Source: Molossus alvarezi (Eukaryota; Chordata; Mammalia; Chiroptera; Molossidae). Taken from it: a stretch of 64,000 bases of DNA. Positions 63,622-64,000 of the stretch are shown piece by piece (the stretch's first letter is position 1; each line of letters begins with the position of its first letter). The position numbers and the translations under genes were made by a program. Location: the NCBI GenBank assembly GCA_037176705.1, contig CM073895.1, positions 1,240,001 through 1,304,000 of the forward strand, given 5' to 3'. A model generated the notes under the pieces. The model searched no databases. It was not told where the DNA came from and worked only from the letters and a program-made list of their open reading frames with translations.

Positions 63622-64000
63622 GTGAGCCCGGCTGGGGGAGAGAGCCCCTTGCCAAGGGGAGGGTGGGTGCCCGATGTGCCCTGCCCCACCGACAGCCCAG
63701 GCTCCTCCGGCAGCCGGCTCCAGGCTCCCCTGCGGCCATGGTCTCCGTGCCCAGCCGGGAGAATCTGCCCACGTGCGAGAATTACATACCACTTGGGTGC
63801 GAGCCACTGGCTGGGCCGGGCTGTGTGGGGAGCGGGGGTGTCCCTTCTGCCCAGAACAGTTGGCTGCTTTCGGCCCCGAGTGCTGGGCTGAGCTGAGCCC
63901 ATGGCTCGTGTGGTGTGTGCCTGCCAGCCCTTGACTTGGGAACCATCCTCTGGGATAAGGGGGCACTGAGCCCCCAGAGAGGGGTGGGTATTGTGGGGCC

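Noticed and set aside
60000..64000. PLCH2 coding exons at the right edge
   Set aside because: None of the recognisable PLCH2 N-terminal or PH-domain segments appears; only unassigned candidate exons are reported.

Overview
This is vertebrate nuclear DNA from a bat. Genes are split into short exons with GT-AG introns. The window carries many copies of the tRNA-derived VES-type SINE that is typical of Chiroptera (head near GGCCGGTTTTGCTCAGTGG), plus LINE-1 and MIR remnants. Base composition is very GC-rich, with CpG islands at promoters. Long open frames in this DNA are mostly composition artefacts. Species cannot be named from the sequence.

Three protein genes were reconstructed exon by exon. 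Their order and orientation match the human 1p36.32 block MORN1(-) / RER1(+) / PEX10(-). (1) MORN1, minus strand, starts at 34385. Eleven coding exons run down to 10515 and give about 391 codons. The remaining C-terminal part (about 105 residues in human) was not found and probably lies beyond the left edge. (2) RER1, plus strand, is complete: ATG 37710, stop 44237, six coding exons, 196 codons, exactly the human length. (3) PEX10, minus strand, is complete: ATG 51612, stop 47095, six exons, 326 codons with an intact RING finger.

MORN1 and RER1 are head to head and share a CpG-island promoter (about 34.0-35.5 kb). It holds an RFX X-box-like palindrome, YY1-like and ETS-like sites, and a 79-bp near-perfect direct duplication. 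RER1 and PEX10 are tail to tail, separated by about 2 kb full of SINEs. The PEX10 promoter contains a 57-bp minisatellite built from GC boxes.

The left 10.5 kb has no recognisable exon. It holds two GC-rich minisatellites and AT-rich islands that look like conserved regulatory DNA. From 52.3 kb to the right edge lies intergenic DNA. It contains SINE clusters, a possible solo LTR, a 20/21-bp satellite and, near 62.8-63.6 kb, two candidate exons with strong splice sites that I cannot assign to a gene.

The three genes do unrelated jobs: MORN1 is a MORN-repeat protein, RER1 a Golgi-to-ER retrieval receptor, and PEX10 a peroxisomal ubiquitin ligase. They are linked by conserved synteny and, for MORN1/RER1, by the shared promoter. 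No previously undescribed system is evident. The points most worth checking are the promoter architecture, the candidate conserved elements, the G-quadruplex minisatellite and the unassigned exon pair.
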